DNA from: Zopfochytrium polystomum
Lineage: Eukaryota; Chytridiomycota; Chytridiomycetes; Chytridiales; Chytridiaceae
Assembly (NCBI GenBank): GCA_025765615.1
Contig: JAIVFJ010000003.1
Span: forward strand, 434,001 to 498,000
Direction of reading: 5' to 3'
DNA: 64,000 nt
Part shown: piece after piece, positions 1 through 10,729 of the stretch
Layout of the letters: each line of letters starts with the position of its first letter
Numbering within the stretch: the first letter of the stretch is position 1
Notes under the pieces: generated by a model
The model's database searches: none
What the model was told of the DNA's origin: nothing
What the model saw: the letters and a program-made list of their open reading frames with translations, nothing else
Position numbers and translations under genes: made by a program

Positions 1-821
1 ACAAAATTCCTTCCAAACAGAGTCTCTCTTCTCTTTGGGGGTGTTTGGGGAATCCAAATTGAGCAAGCCGTTGCAAGCATGAATATTGTTATTACTGCCT
101 CTTGCACCGACCGCATGGAAAGAAAAGCAGTCAAAGAAGAAGAAAGAAAGCCGAATTGGGTCGGTGCAGTCGCGGAAACTGGAAAGCAGCTGCATGACAA
201 AGAGGAACTGAAAAAAAGTTTTCCGCGTGTGCCAAACATTTGAGTTCCGCTTTCTTTCTTTTTTTTTTTTTTCCTTTTTTTTTCTCTCTTTTTTTCGTTT
301 GTTTCATGTCTCTTGTCTCCTCCTCCTTTGCAAAACGTCCGTCTGTCCCCGCCTCTATCCTGCGTTCGCCGCAGAAAATTCTCGCGGATGCGAGTGATTG
401 ATTGATCGGTTGAGGAACGGGCAAATTTCGCTCCCGCCCTTGCTTGGCACCCACCAGACACAAACAACCAACCCCTCGTTCTGTTCTGTTCTGGGAATGG
501 GACCATTGAATCCCTTCGATTGAACCACCGCGTGCAGTTGACAGTCAGTACTTGGCTCTCCGTAGACTCCCCCCCCTCCCCCCCTTCTTGGACTGCACAC
601 ACTTGATTTTTTACCTATTCATACGGCGCCCTGCCGGTATTTAATATTTATTGAATGTAACCCTTACTGCCACGTCTTTGGCTTGCCGTCGGCTCCTGCT
701 TTGGTGGATCATTGAAGCCAAGCCTGGCCTTCAATACATCGTACTTGTCAAATAAGCCATCCTTGTCAATGGCTGCAAAGAAGTCAGTCCAACACACACA
801 CACCCCCCAACCCTCCAGAAG
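1..821. other. Intergenic, no supported gene
   Basis: No frame here carries a recognisable domain or a convincing exon chain. The stretch holds pyrimidine-rich runs (a long T tract near 250-295 and C runs near 570-585) typical of upstream or UTR sequence. The last part should contain the promoter and 5' leader of the SET/NAP gene starting at 822. Open frames on the minus strand are low in complexity and look spurious. Confidence 0.6.
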
Positions 822-2246
822 ATGCCGCCGCAACCCAAAAAGCAGAAGGTCGATGCCAACACGGAGAGCGAAAGTGAGTTGGTTGCTGCTGAATCGTATT
901 CTCCCCGCGCTTTGGGTTACGGCAGAAGAGGAACGCGTCGACAGAAGTTTGGTTGGACAGGGTTCCCGCAGCGCGCGCAGCCAGCACGCCCCACGACTAA
1001 AATTGGAAGCTGGTCATCCTCCGTTGAAGTAACAATCCTTACTTCCCGCCGTTGTCCATCCCAACTTTCCCACTCCCCGGCTTCGTCCCCCAGACGCGAA
1101 TGGTAGCTCCTTTGACATCTCTGAGGATGCCCGCTCCAAGCTTGACGGCGTGCTCAGCAAGATGAAGGTGAGTTCTTAATAGACACCATAAGAAATTGCT
1201 GCTCTCGCTCGTTCTCCTTGAGCGTGCGCTCGCCTGAACAAGAAATTTTGTGCATATTTAGGAAATAAGCGAGCAGGAGCAGGAGGAGATCGACCAGATC
1301 AACAAAAAGTACAACAAACATAGGCAGTCCGTGTACACGGAGCGGAACGCGTTGATTAAATCGATCAAAGGGTTCTGGTGAGGGCACGTCCACAACCATC
1401 CACGGCGGCTAGGTGTAAAACGTTGACAATATCCCTTTCCTGCTTGCCCGTCCCAGGCGCGAGGCCTTCCTCAACCATCCTTACTTTTCGGAAAGCATAA
1501 ACGAAAAGGAGAGCGAAGTCGTGCAGTACATTAGGGAATTGATCGTGGAAGAGCCCGCCGACAGCGAAACCGTCTTTACAATCGTCTTTGAGTCGAACCC
1601 GTTCTTCTCCGCGCCCCTCAGAATTAAGAAAACGTGAGCATTTTCAAATTGTTATACTTTGTCTCTCGGTTTTGTGACCGCCCCCCTGTGGTTAAGCGTC
1701 AAGCTTGACGAAGAAGGTAACACCGTTGCCGACAAGATTGCCATCAAGTGGAATTCGGGAAAGGTGCCGTTGTCATGGCTGTCCTTCTTCATTCATGGCT
1801 AGTGTTTCTGACAAAATCCCTTTTTGGACTGCACCAGAACCCGACCGAAGAAAAAAAGCCAGAAAAGGAGGGAGGAAAGAGAAAGAGGAAGGACGATGAT
1901 GAAGACGACGAAGACGCGGACGATGACGAAAATCGACCACCGAGCTTCTTCAAGTGGTTGGCCTGGGGTGGAGACGCCGACGAGGATGGCAATGGCCAGC
2001 TGTATGAGTCAATGGTGAGAGACTGTGTGGATTGGAACGATTGTGTAAACTCTGATGTTATGGGCGTTCTCACCTTTTTTTCTCAATATTTTGGTCTGCC
2101 TTTCTCTCCGCCTCCAGTCGAACATGATCGCCGACGAGCTTTACGTCAGGGGCATCGAATTGGCTTTGGGTCTTGACGACGTCGACGAGGATGATGAGGA
2201 GGGCGACGACGACGAAGACGGAGAGGAGGAACAGGACGACGAGTGA
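822..2246 (+). CDS. SET/TAF-Ibeta-like histone chaperone (NAP family)
   Basis: Nucleosome-assembly-family protein, expected to bind histones in the nucleus. The exon chain is 822-873, 1094-1167, from 1262 with a donor near 1379, then further exons to the stop at 2244-2246; all are joined by GT-AG introns in phase. The product has a lysine-rich N-terminus, a long alpha-helical dimerisation segment (from EISEQEQEEIDQINKKY), the NAP core with FWREAFLNHP and FESNPFFS, a KR/D-rich insertion, FFKWLAWG, and a very acidic D/E tail (residues after LGLDDVDEDD). Helix, earmuff core and acidic tail in this order are typical of SET rather than long NAP1 proteins. The start ATG at 822 begins MPPQPKKQKVDAN, a basic start fitting a nuclear protein. 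Identification is from remembered family motifs. Confidence 0.85.
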
Positions 2247-2512
2247 TTCTTGCCCTCGTCTCTCACCCTTCATTCTGTGGCTAAAGCACATCGTCTTCTT
2301 TCTTTTTCTTAATGTTTGCTTACAACTCTTCATTATCGGGAAACCTGTTTCATTGAGTCTTGTTCCAATGCTGATTACAGTTAAAAGGTTACCCACGAAT
2401 GAAGAGCAGCTGATGAAATGAACCATGAGAGGAACAGAGACACAACATTTTCTCTCAGCGACAATACTTGTGATGGTGAACAAAAGCCACTCCGCGTGCA
2501 TTATAACCAAAA

Positions 2513-3530
2513 CTAGAAGAAATCAAGCCTCCCATCAATGTAGTCTTCAAGGACGTGGTGGCTAGAGGCGCCCGCACCAGCCTTGATCGTTGTCGCAAAG
2601 CGCAGGTTCGCGGGCGAGTCCATAGAAACGGGCGCCACGTTCGTCAAAGCGGTGCGACCGGCCACGTCCGCCCACGCGCGGCAGCGGGGCGGGCCGCGCA
2701 CCAGTGCGCGGTGCAACCCCCGAAAGTACTCGCCGCGCGCGGCGCCCTCCGACTCGTGGAACACCCGAAAGACGGGATGCCCTGCCGCTCCGTCCACCAC
2801 GCATGGCACGCACGGCCGCCCACGTCGCAGACGACCACGTCGAGAGTGGGCCAGTGAGGTCAAAACCGCCAGCACGCGAGCGGACGGGAATGCCGGCCTC
2901 AGCGGCGGTCGCGCTGACCGAGCGGCGCGCTGACAGGCGGCTCGGCGATCGCGGCCGCGAGGCCTCGTCCTCCGCCTCGATGCAGACCAGAGCGGCGGCG
3001 GCGGCGCGGAGACGCTCGGCTGCGGCGACGGTGTGCGGGTCGGAGTCCCCGCACGCTTCGCGTCTGGCGAGGAGCTTTGCCGCCTTGTGTGCGGCGCGGA
3101 ACTGCAGGCGGCGCAGGCGGCACAGTGCGGCCTGAGCTTCGGCGGGACTCGTGCCGGCTGCAGCCGCGAGGGGCGCGGGGATTTGTGAGACGTAGGGAAA
3201 CAGGGTCCCAGCGGTTGCGCGGGAGGCAAGGAAGCGTTCCGTCTCCGTTCGGAAGGGGAAGGGTGGTGGGCCGTGGGCGGTGTTGTGTCGGTGAATGGGA
3301 GCAATGAAGGAGTAGGGGAACAGCAAATCTTGCAAGCGGTCGTGAGCATCCCCGCATCCGCCCGGATCGCCGGTCGTGGTGTGGCCACCGGGAGCGTCGA
3401 CAGAGGGTGTTTGCCGCCTACACGTGTAGGACGGCCGAGTTCTGCATTCCCGTGCTTGTTGTTGTTGTCTATTGGAGCGACGTGAGGAGTAGTGGGATGG
3501 GGAGAGGTATCTGGTCTGTTCCGGCGCCAT
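2513..3530 (-). CDS. Unrecognised GC-rich protein, exon structure unresolved
   Basis: A long open region reads on the minus strand from an ATG at 3530 (MAPEQTRYLSPSHYSS) to a TAG at 2513-2515. Two different frames look coding. The upstream frame holds an alanine/arginine-rich helical segment (LFPYVSQIPAPLAAAAG, then AALCRLRRLQFRAAHKAAKL). The downstream frame carries VFRVFHESEGAARGEYFRGLH and ends SHHVLEDYIDGRLDFF. They must be joined by an intron or frame change between about 2830 and 2960 that I could not place. I do not recognise the family. The GC-rich plus-strand open frames over the same interval are probably shadows. Confidence 0.4.
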
Positions 3531-3804
3531 GGTGTTTGCCGCTCCCTGCCGTAACGAGGCCAAGCCACTTACTTCCCAGCAAGCAGCAGCAGCAAGTAGT
3601 ATTTTTTCAAGGCACCATCCATATTTCTTTTTTATCTTATTTACTCAAAGTAATAAAATTTTTCTTGTTCTGGAGACCCCACCCACCCACGCACACGCAG
3701 GAGATACATCGATGCTTGATGATTTGTCACTGACCCATCAATCACATTCATTGATTGGTCGCAAAATTTTTCTCGTTCGGCCCAACCCCGTTGACGTGTC
3801 TCGC

Positions 3805-3810
<6 letters not shown>

Positions 3811-3841
<31 letters not shown>

Positions 3842-3848
3842 TCTCTCC
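3811..3848. repeat. CT dinucleotide tract upstream of bZIP
   Basis: A run of CT repeats lies about 50 bp before the bZIP start codon at 3899. Similar CT/GA tracts precede the chitinase and GH3 genes. It is open in the bZIP frame as an LS repeat, but the first protein-like methionine follows it. Confidence 0.85.
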
Positions 3849-3898
3849 CAGGAACCCCTGATTTCGGCAACCCAAAGAGATCGGATCGTCGAAAGAGA

Positions 3899-5630
3899 AT
3901 GAGCTCCTCCCAACACCACCAGCAGCAGCAGCAGCAGCAGCACCAGCAGCAGCAGCAGCATAGCCGACGCCAGGATGACATGTGGGCCTTTGACTGGCTT
4001 GAGGGCTTTGGATCGTCTTCCGCTGTTGGGTCGTCGTCCTCCTCTTCGTCCTCCTCGTCGGCCGGCTCCTCCTATTCCTCTGCCGCGGTTGGCCCCATGG
4101 CATCTTCGTCTTCCTCCTCCTCTTCGTCGGCATCGGCATTATCGGACCATCCCTTGAACTCCTCCATGGCCTCGTCGGCTTTCTCCTCCGGACAGACCGA
4201 AACAGATGTCTGGCTCAACCATCCATCGATCTTCCAATTCGATCACGATGATCCGGCGGTGTCGTTGTTGCAGCAACAGGGTGTATTTGACGACGAGGAG
4301 AAGATGGCCGATCTGCAGTCCCAAGCCAACTCCATTCAGGCAGTTCTTCTCAACGAGCACTCTGGAAATATACACAACCACTCACAGCAGCAACCCTCAC
4401 CGTCTCCCTTGCAACAGCAGCAGCAGCAGCACCAACAGCAGCAGTATCGTCAGCAGCCACAAGCGGGCGGTCCCGAGGGCCAGTACCTTCTGCAGCAGAT
4501 TCAAAGCCACCAGCAACTTCTCAGCAACCAGCAACAGACAATGGCGCATTCCCAACCCGATTCAGTGCAGATGCTCTCTCAGCAAACTGCTCTCGCAGCA
4601 GCTGCGTTGATTGCGTCTGCTCTCACGGCTGCTCCAGGGGGTGCTTTACAGCCGCTACTATCTACCCTACTCCCAAGTGTTGCAGGAGTCGCAGCCGCCG
4701 CAGCAGCCGGAGTTCACCCCGTGCAGCAAACGGACCGGAGTCTGTCTCAAGCATTTTCACCAGCTACACAAAATTTGCCAGTTTCCAAGCCGCACCCAGT
4801 CCCGACAACGAGTGTGCCAAATGGAACTTCTCACTCGACCCTCGCCCCCATACTTCCTGCTCCAGCCGGGCGTTCCCGAACCTCTAAAACAAGTGGCAAT
4901 TCTTTGGCCGACACGGCGGCTGCCACTGCCGCTGCAAATGCGGCCTCAGCCGCAGCTGTTGCAGCGGCGGCGGCGGCGGGGGCGGACAGCGATGGAGGAC
5001 TTGTGGATCGAGACGACGACGACAAGCGAAAGCGCAACACAGCCGCATCGGCTCGCTTCCGCGCAAAGAAAAAGATGAGAGAGCAGGCTTTGGAGAGGAG
5101 CGCGCAGGAAATGGCATCGAGATTGGAAATCTACGAACGGAAATTGCGAGGTATGCGTCTTTGGAAGGCGACAAAGAATAGGGCGGGCGCGATAAAGCTG
5201 CCCACCTTGACCAATTGTGCAGTAACGCTTCATCGTTTGCTCGATGGTCACAGACTACGAGATGGAGATTCGCTGGCTCCGACAGCTTCTCGCCGATCGT
5301 TCCGGAGACAAGCGTGTGCGCGAAATTTATGAGGAGGTAGGCGTTTGACTCCCCTAATGCAGTTAGCTGTCGGTAGTAACAATTCTTCCCTCCGTCCCGT
5401 CATATTTTGTGCAGAACAATATTCCGTTCACTGGAACACTTCTGACAAACAGTGAATCCTCCACACTTCTTGCTCACTCGGCCGTCGCACCAGCACGAAC
5501 GCAAACAATTGCAGTGGAGCAATCGCGCCCTCCGAGTGCGCCACCGCCACTGCGGCCGCTCGCGCCAGCAGCGGTCCCAGTAAGCGCTGGTTCCGACGTG
5601 CAGGATGCGAAGAGGCGGAAAATGAGCTGA
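3899..5630 (+). CDS. bZIP transcription factor, fungal cys-3/GCN4 type
   Basis: DNA-binding regulator. Three exons: 3899-5150, 5254-5336 and 5415-5630, with GT-AG introns of 103 and 78 nt that keep frame. The N-terminal ~330 residues are low in complexity: polyQ/H after MSSSQHH, polyserine, more polyQ, then alanine runs. The basic region reads KRKRNTAASARFRAKKKMRE (N..AA.RFR.KKK), the signature of fungal bZIPs such as cys-3/MetR/Zip1. The leucine zipper crosses intron 1 (LEIYERKLR, then DYEMEIRWLRQLLADRS), so the first intron sits inside the zipper. The C-terminus is P/A-rich and ends DAKRRKMS. The frame stays open upstream through a CT tract, but the ATG at 3899 begins the protein-like sequence. 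The target pathway cannot be read from sequence; sulfur or amino-acid control is only a family guess. Confidence 0.9.
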
Positions 5631-6067
5631 TTATGGTGTTCTCAGTGTATATTCATTCCGCGGTTCAATCCTTCATTGTCCCCTCCCCTGGCCAGCAATT
5701 TTTGTTTCGTATTGTACCGCCCTAAAGAAAGGGCAATTGCCTCAATTCCTTTAATTTGTTCACTGTTCTCTCGTGCACATCCCCCCCCCCTCCATTTTGG
5801 TACCTGGTTGTCCTTTTGTTCTGCCTTGACGCGCCTATGATGGTGCGCGCCACGAGCGGCATGTCACAAGATTTGTCTTTCAGTTTGGCCTGCCTGCCTG
5901 CCTGTCTGTCTGTCTGTCCGCCTGTCTTCGGCCCAGCATCCACCGCCAAGATCCCTCGTGCCGCCCACATCCAACAGGGTGTTTGCAAAAGTCGGCATCG
6001 TGCGGCACCATAACTGCCCAGCCGAATTGAGGCAAAGGGGACGCGACAGAACCCCTCGAGAAAACCA

Positions 6068-9000
6068 ATGCTTGCCGCAGCAGCAGGCGCCGCCGTCGCC
6101 GCCGTCGCCGCCTTCTCGGCCGCGGTCTCCGCCGCCGCTGCTGCTGCTTCCAACGCTGCGTCCGCCCCAGCCGCCGACCACGACCACGACCACAGCCACG
6201 GCCACGGGAGTGACCTGGCACCTCGCATAACGAGCTACTCGTTCGTCCACGGCGTCTCGCTCGCCGCCCCTCATCGCGTCGTCATTCCCTCCTCCGCCTC
6301 CTCGCTCAGCCGCAACCCGTTTCCCCTCTCCGGCGGCCACTCCGCGGATGCCATGCCTCCTTGGACTTTCCCGTCTTCCCTCTCCGCCTCCCTGGACCTG
6401 GACCCGTCTGTCCGTCTCATCTCCTTCAAGGTGAATACGCAACCTTCAGATGTTGGGAACCGCAAATCGTCATTCTATCCTATTGTCGTTGTTGCTGAAA
6501 AGCATCTCTTGCGTTCAGGCCCTGAACCAGACTTTCGAGATCGTGTTGCGAGAGAAAACGGACTTGATCGTCCCCAACGGACTTAGGATCGAAATCGATG
6601 GCGAACCAGCTTCCCACGAGCTAACACGGTCGCTCTATGGTCGTTCGTACGAAGGAACGCTCCTCTCTCCAGGAGACGGCTGGGCCCGCCTGTTGTTTCA
6701 CTCAAGTCCGTTCCAATCCGGATCTTGGCAGCTTGATCAGGCGGAGGTTCGGAACATATTGCGGAACAATTTTGCATTTGGATGATAGACTGATAAACCC
6801 CAGGATCTAACTTTTGAAGGAGTGATCTCTCTCCAAGACACTATTTATCACATCCAAACGACCGACAACTATGCACGCTCTGGGCGGTTTGGGGTAGGAA
6901 GCATCTTTCTGCTCTGGTCTTGCAGCGAAAATCCAACTCATCTGTTCTACAGTTCGATACAGAGCTCGCATCGCCACTTTCTCGCCCTGCTTCAGCGCAA
7001 AGTTCCACCATGATTATTTATGCTGACAATGATGAAACCTTCATGCGGCTGGCGGAGCCGCCTTCTGCTGAGGCCGATACCTGTCCGTCTGGTGCATCAT
7101 CCTGTGGTTCTGGTCGACGGAGATCTCGGAGAGCAACTGCAACACCGGTCGGACGAAACTGTGGGTTCGACATATCAACGGGTCACAATGCGATTATGGC
7201 GAGCCGGATCGATCGAAGCGACTTGCGGAACTCCAACAGCCTCAGACGTCGGGACGCAGGCTGCACCGGAACGAAACAGTACTTGTTTATGGGGGCCGCT
7301 GCAGATTGTGCCTACGTCTCAAACTATGGCGGATCAGAGGGAGCCTTGAAGAAAATTCTTGCCGACTTTTCCACTGCCAGTGCCACATACGAGTCTAGTT
7401 TTAACGTTGGACTTGCCCTCATTAAAGTACAAATTCAGACGAGCTGCTCGAGCTCCTCGGACACTTTGATGAGTTGGAATCAAGCTTGCGCTGCAAACTA
7501 TACCATCAACAACAGACTCAGGTTTGGATTTGTCTTTTCGACAGACTCGAAATAAAAAAGGGCTGACTCGCTCTGTGCCGTTGACAGTGACTTTTCGCGA
7601 TGGCGTGGTAATAAAGCCGACAGCTCCACCGATAATGCAGGTCTTTGGCATCTTTTGACTGGATGTACATCCACGGTTTCGGGAACTGCTGTTGGCATCG
7701 CCTGGCTTCAAACGACGTGCATGACATCGGCGTCGTCCCAGTCCACGTCAGGTTGGACTCTTTATATGTTTGTATTGAAATGCTAGTTAGTAACGTGCCG
7801 AATGCGCAACGTTCAAAAACCAGGCTCAACTGAGTATGTGTCTGGTACCGGTGTGAGCTCTATCGTCCCAACGGAATGGAAGGTGGTTGCGCATGAAATT
7901 GGCCACAACTTTGGAGCAATTCACGACTGCACGGCCGACACTTGCGCCTCCAAGTCAACGTCCTGCTGTGCTTGCAGCCCTTGCGACTGCAACGGCCAGT
8001 ATTTGATGCATCCAACCGACAATGCCGCGACGGGAAATTTCAGCACCTGCAGCATCCACGATGTGAGTTGGAGAACTCCAAGTTGCGACAGCGCAAATTG
8101 TCTGACTTGCAACCCCTCAGATTTGTCAAAGCTTGTCATCTTCAGACCGAAATTCATGCTTGAAACCACCTGGCGCTTTGAAGACTATCACGGACAATAT
8201 CTGTGGAAACGGAGTGAAAGAGGTGAGCTCGCACCAGAGAATGCCAAACTCTTTTTTTTTCCTTAGCAGTTCGTTCCCGTGTTTGTGTAGGGTACCGAGG
8301 AATGCGATTGTGGAGATTCAACGTCGTGTGCCTCGGACCCTTGCTGCGATGGCACAACGTGTAAGCTCAAGAATGGAGCAGTCTGTGACGACAACAATGA
8401 CGACTGCTGCTCCAGCTGTCAACTCAAGGTGGGTTCGCTCATTCCGGTATTGATAACCTCGATTTCCTGAACTGCTGAACATGCGCAAATTTTGCAGAAC
8501 CAGGGCGTGATCTGCCGGCAGTCTTTGGGGAGCTGCGACTATGCGGAGACATGCACGGGAAAGAATGCGACCTGCCCGGACGACGTCCACCACCCGGATG
8601 GGGAGGCGTGCGGGGCGGCGGGGATGGGTCTCACGTGCGCTTCAGGCATGTGCACCTCCCGCACGCAGCAGTGCACCGGCACGTCGTCAGGCTACAACAC
8701 CACCGGTGTCTGCGCGGGCCGCGACGCCGACTGCCAGCTACTGTGCTCGGACACGCGCGGCAACTGCCTGCAGCTCGCGGGCAACTTTATCGACGGCACC
8801 TCGTGCGGGTACGCGGGGCAGTGCCGCGGCGGCAGCTGCGTCGAAGGCAGTTGGATTGGCTCGTTCATCGACTGGTTCAAGTCCAACCCGCAGACCAGCA
8901 TCCCCATCGTCGTCGGGGTCGGCGTGCTGCTGATCCTCATTCTCCTGTCGTGCATCCAGTGCTGCAAGAACAGGTACGGCCGCGAGGCCCGCCTGCGCAA

Positions 9001-9379
9001 GCGGCCTGACCACCTGCCCGTCATCGGGAGCATGGGGCCCGTCATGGTCGCCGTTGGGCCGTCCGCTTCACCCGGCACTGCGGCCGCAGCAGCAGGTTCG
9101 CGGTCGGGCAGCCGCACAGGCGGCAGCCGGGGCGGCGGCGCCAGCAGCGGCGGCGGCGGCGGCGGCGGGAGCGAGCGCCGGAGCCGCAGCGGCGGCAGCC
9201 GCACGGGCGGGGGCAGCCGGCGGTCGTCGCGATCGAACCCGTCGCGGTCGCCGTACGTCGAGGTGTCGTCGATTCAGCAGCCGCAGGCGTCCGTGAACCG
9301 GCCGGCGTCGCCGGCAGTTGTAGATCGCTCGAAATGGGTAGACGCCTCGAAATACAACGGGCCAAATTACAGTGAATGA
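6068..9379 (+). CDS. ADAM-type membrane metalloprotease-disintegrin
   Basis: Type I membrane zinc protease, expected to shed or process cell-surface proteins. Nine exons join in phase: 6068-6430, 6519-6746, 6804-6893, 6926-7521, 7588-7751, 7824-8062, 8121-8222, 8291-8428 and 8498-9379. Order: alanine-rich signal-like N-terminus, prodomain, a basic GRRRSRR stretch that could be a furin-like cleavage site, reprolysin domain with GLWHLLTGCTS and the zinc motif HEIGHNFGAIHD, a disintegrin domain from CGNGVKEGTEECDCG, a cysteine-rich region, one transmembrane helix (IPIVVGVGVLLILILLSCI), then a Gly/Ser/Arg-rich cytosolic tail. All three zinc histidines and the catalytic glutamate are present. Apparent stops are removed by short introns, for example 8063-8120. 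Fungal ADAMs (ADM-A/ADM-B) are known; this has their layout. Confidence 0.92.
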
Positions 9380-9462
9380 AGGAGATAGGGAGGTTCGGAA
9401 CGGGGTTTCGGCGAGTTTATTGTGGGTGGGACTGGAATAGTGGGATTATATGTATTGACTTG

Positions 9463-9494
<32 letters not shown>

Positions 9495-10474
9495 CCCCTC
9501 ACTCTCACGATTGCCTGCCGCCCACCTTCCTTTCTCCCTCTATTTCGCCTTGCTACTTTTCTTCCGAGAATTTTTTATGCGTTACAGTATGCACCATCGA
9601 AAAGAGGATCTCCATGTTACTGTCTACAGTTTCTGGTCTTTCTGCCCTCGCGCAGCTGCTGTCACTCTGTCAGCAACGGTATTCTGCGGTGACCTGAAAG
9701 TCCCTCGCCGCCGTAGTGATTGGCGCGCCCTGGAGTCTCGTTGGAGCATTGTCGGGCCACAAACGCTGCCGTCGCTTTGCAGCCGGGACACTCCGTGTGG
9801 CGGTATACTCTGCGAACAGCACGTCGTGGCCAACCCGGCTGTGTTGTGTGCCGCCGGGCCAACCGGTTCGGATTTGCTCGACTGTAGATGACGAAAGTTT
9901 GCGGTGAGCAGCAAACATGCTTGCGCGTCGTTGGATCATTTTGCCACGGTAAGCCTTGCTCACAAAAGCTAGTTAATTCTATTTTGTGGTGGCTGGCTTG
10001 GTTTTGCTTGGTCTTTTTTTTTTTTGTTTTTTTTTTGTTCTTTTTTTTTGTTTTTTTTGTCTTGTTTGTCAAAAGAATGAAAAACTTTCTGTTTCAGCGG
10101 AAGACAAGAATGTGTCGGACACCTCCGTCTCGCCACAAATCCGCCCAAAAATCAAAAAAAAAAAAAAAAAAAAAAAAGAAGCAAACACACAAATAAAAAT
10201 TCCGACGAAATTTTTGAAACCCGGCACCGTCCCTCATTTGGGGGGGTTTTTTTTCGCACTCTGCATTAGGAGTGGATAAACAACGTGTAAAGTGAATGAA
10301 ACGAGAAGAGAAAGGGACAATTAAAGAGGGCTCGACCGAGGCAGAAAACAGGCGGCGGGAACGGGTGGTGGTGGCGACTGATTGTTTGGAACGGGCCTGG
10401 CTGAACTCGGAGGTGGGAGCGCGTGACAGCAGACGGCGCGCGCAAATGCGGCGTTGTCTCGAGCGCATCTGAGC
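9380..10474. other. Intergenic with homopolymer runs
   Basis: Between the ADAM stop and the chitinase promoter there is no supported gene. It contains a T run of about 30 near 9465-9495, T-rich blocks at 10013-10055, and an A run of about 24 near 10155-10178. Open frames at 9624-9914 on both strands have no recognisable content. Confidence 0.65.
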
Positions 10475-10612
<138 letters not shown>

Positions 10613-10676
10613 TGAGAGTGAGAGATGAAGAAGGTGCAGCCACAACAAGCAACCCTCCGTCTCGCAACCAAAATCG

Positions 10677-10683
10677 TATAAAA
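10677..10683 (+). promoter_or_regulatory. TATA box of chitinase gene
   Basis: TATAAAA lies 47 bp before the chitinase ATG at 10730, between the GA tract and the start. Spacing allows a very short 5' leader. Confidence 0.65.
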
Positions 10684-10729
10684 CTCGGTAACTTCGATCG
10701 CACACTCACCGCCGCCCTCTTCAGTCATC

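Noticed and set aside
8041..8125. Apparent loss of frame after the zinc site of the ADAM gene
   Set aside because: A 58-nt GT-AG intron (8063-8120) restores CSIHDICQSLSSSDRNSC and the disintegrin domain.
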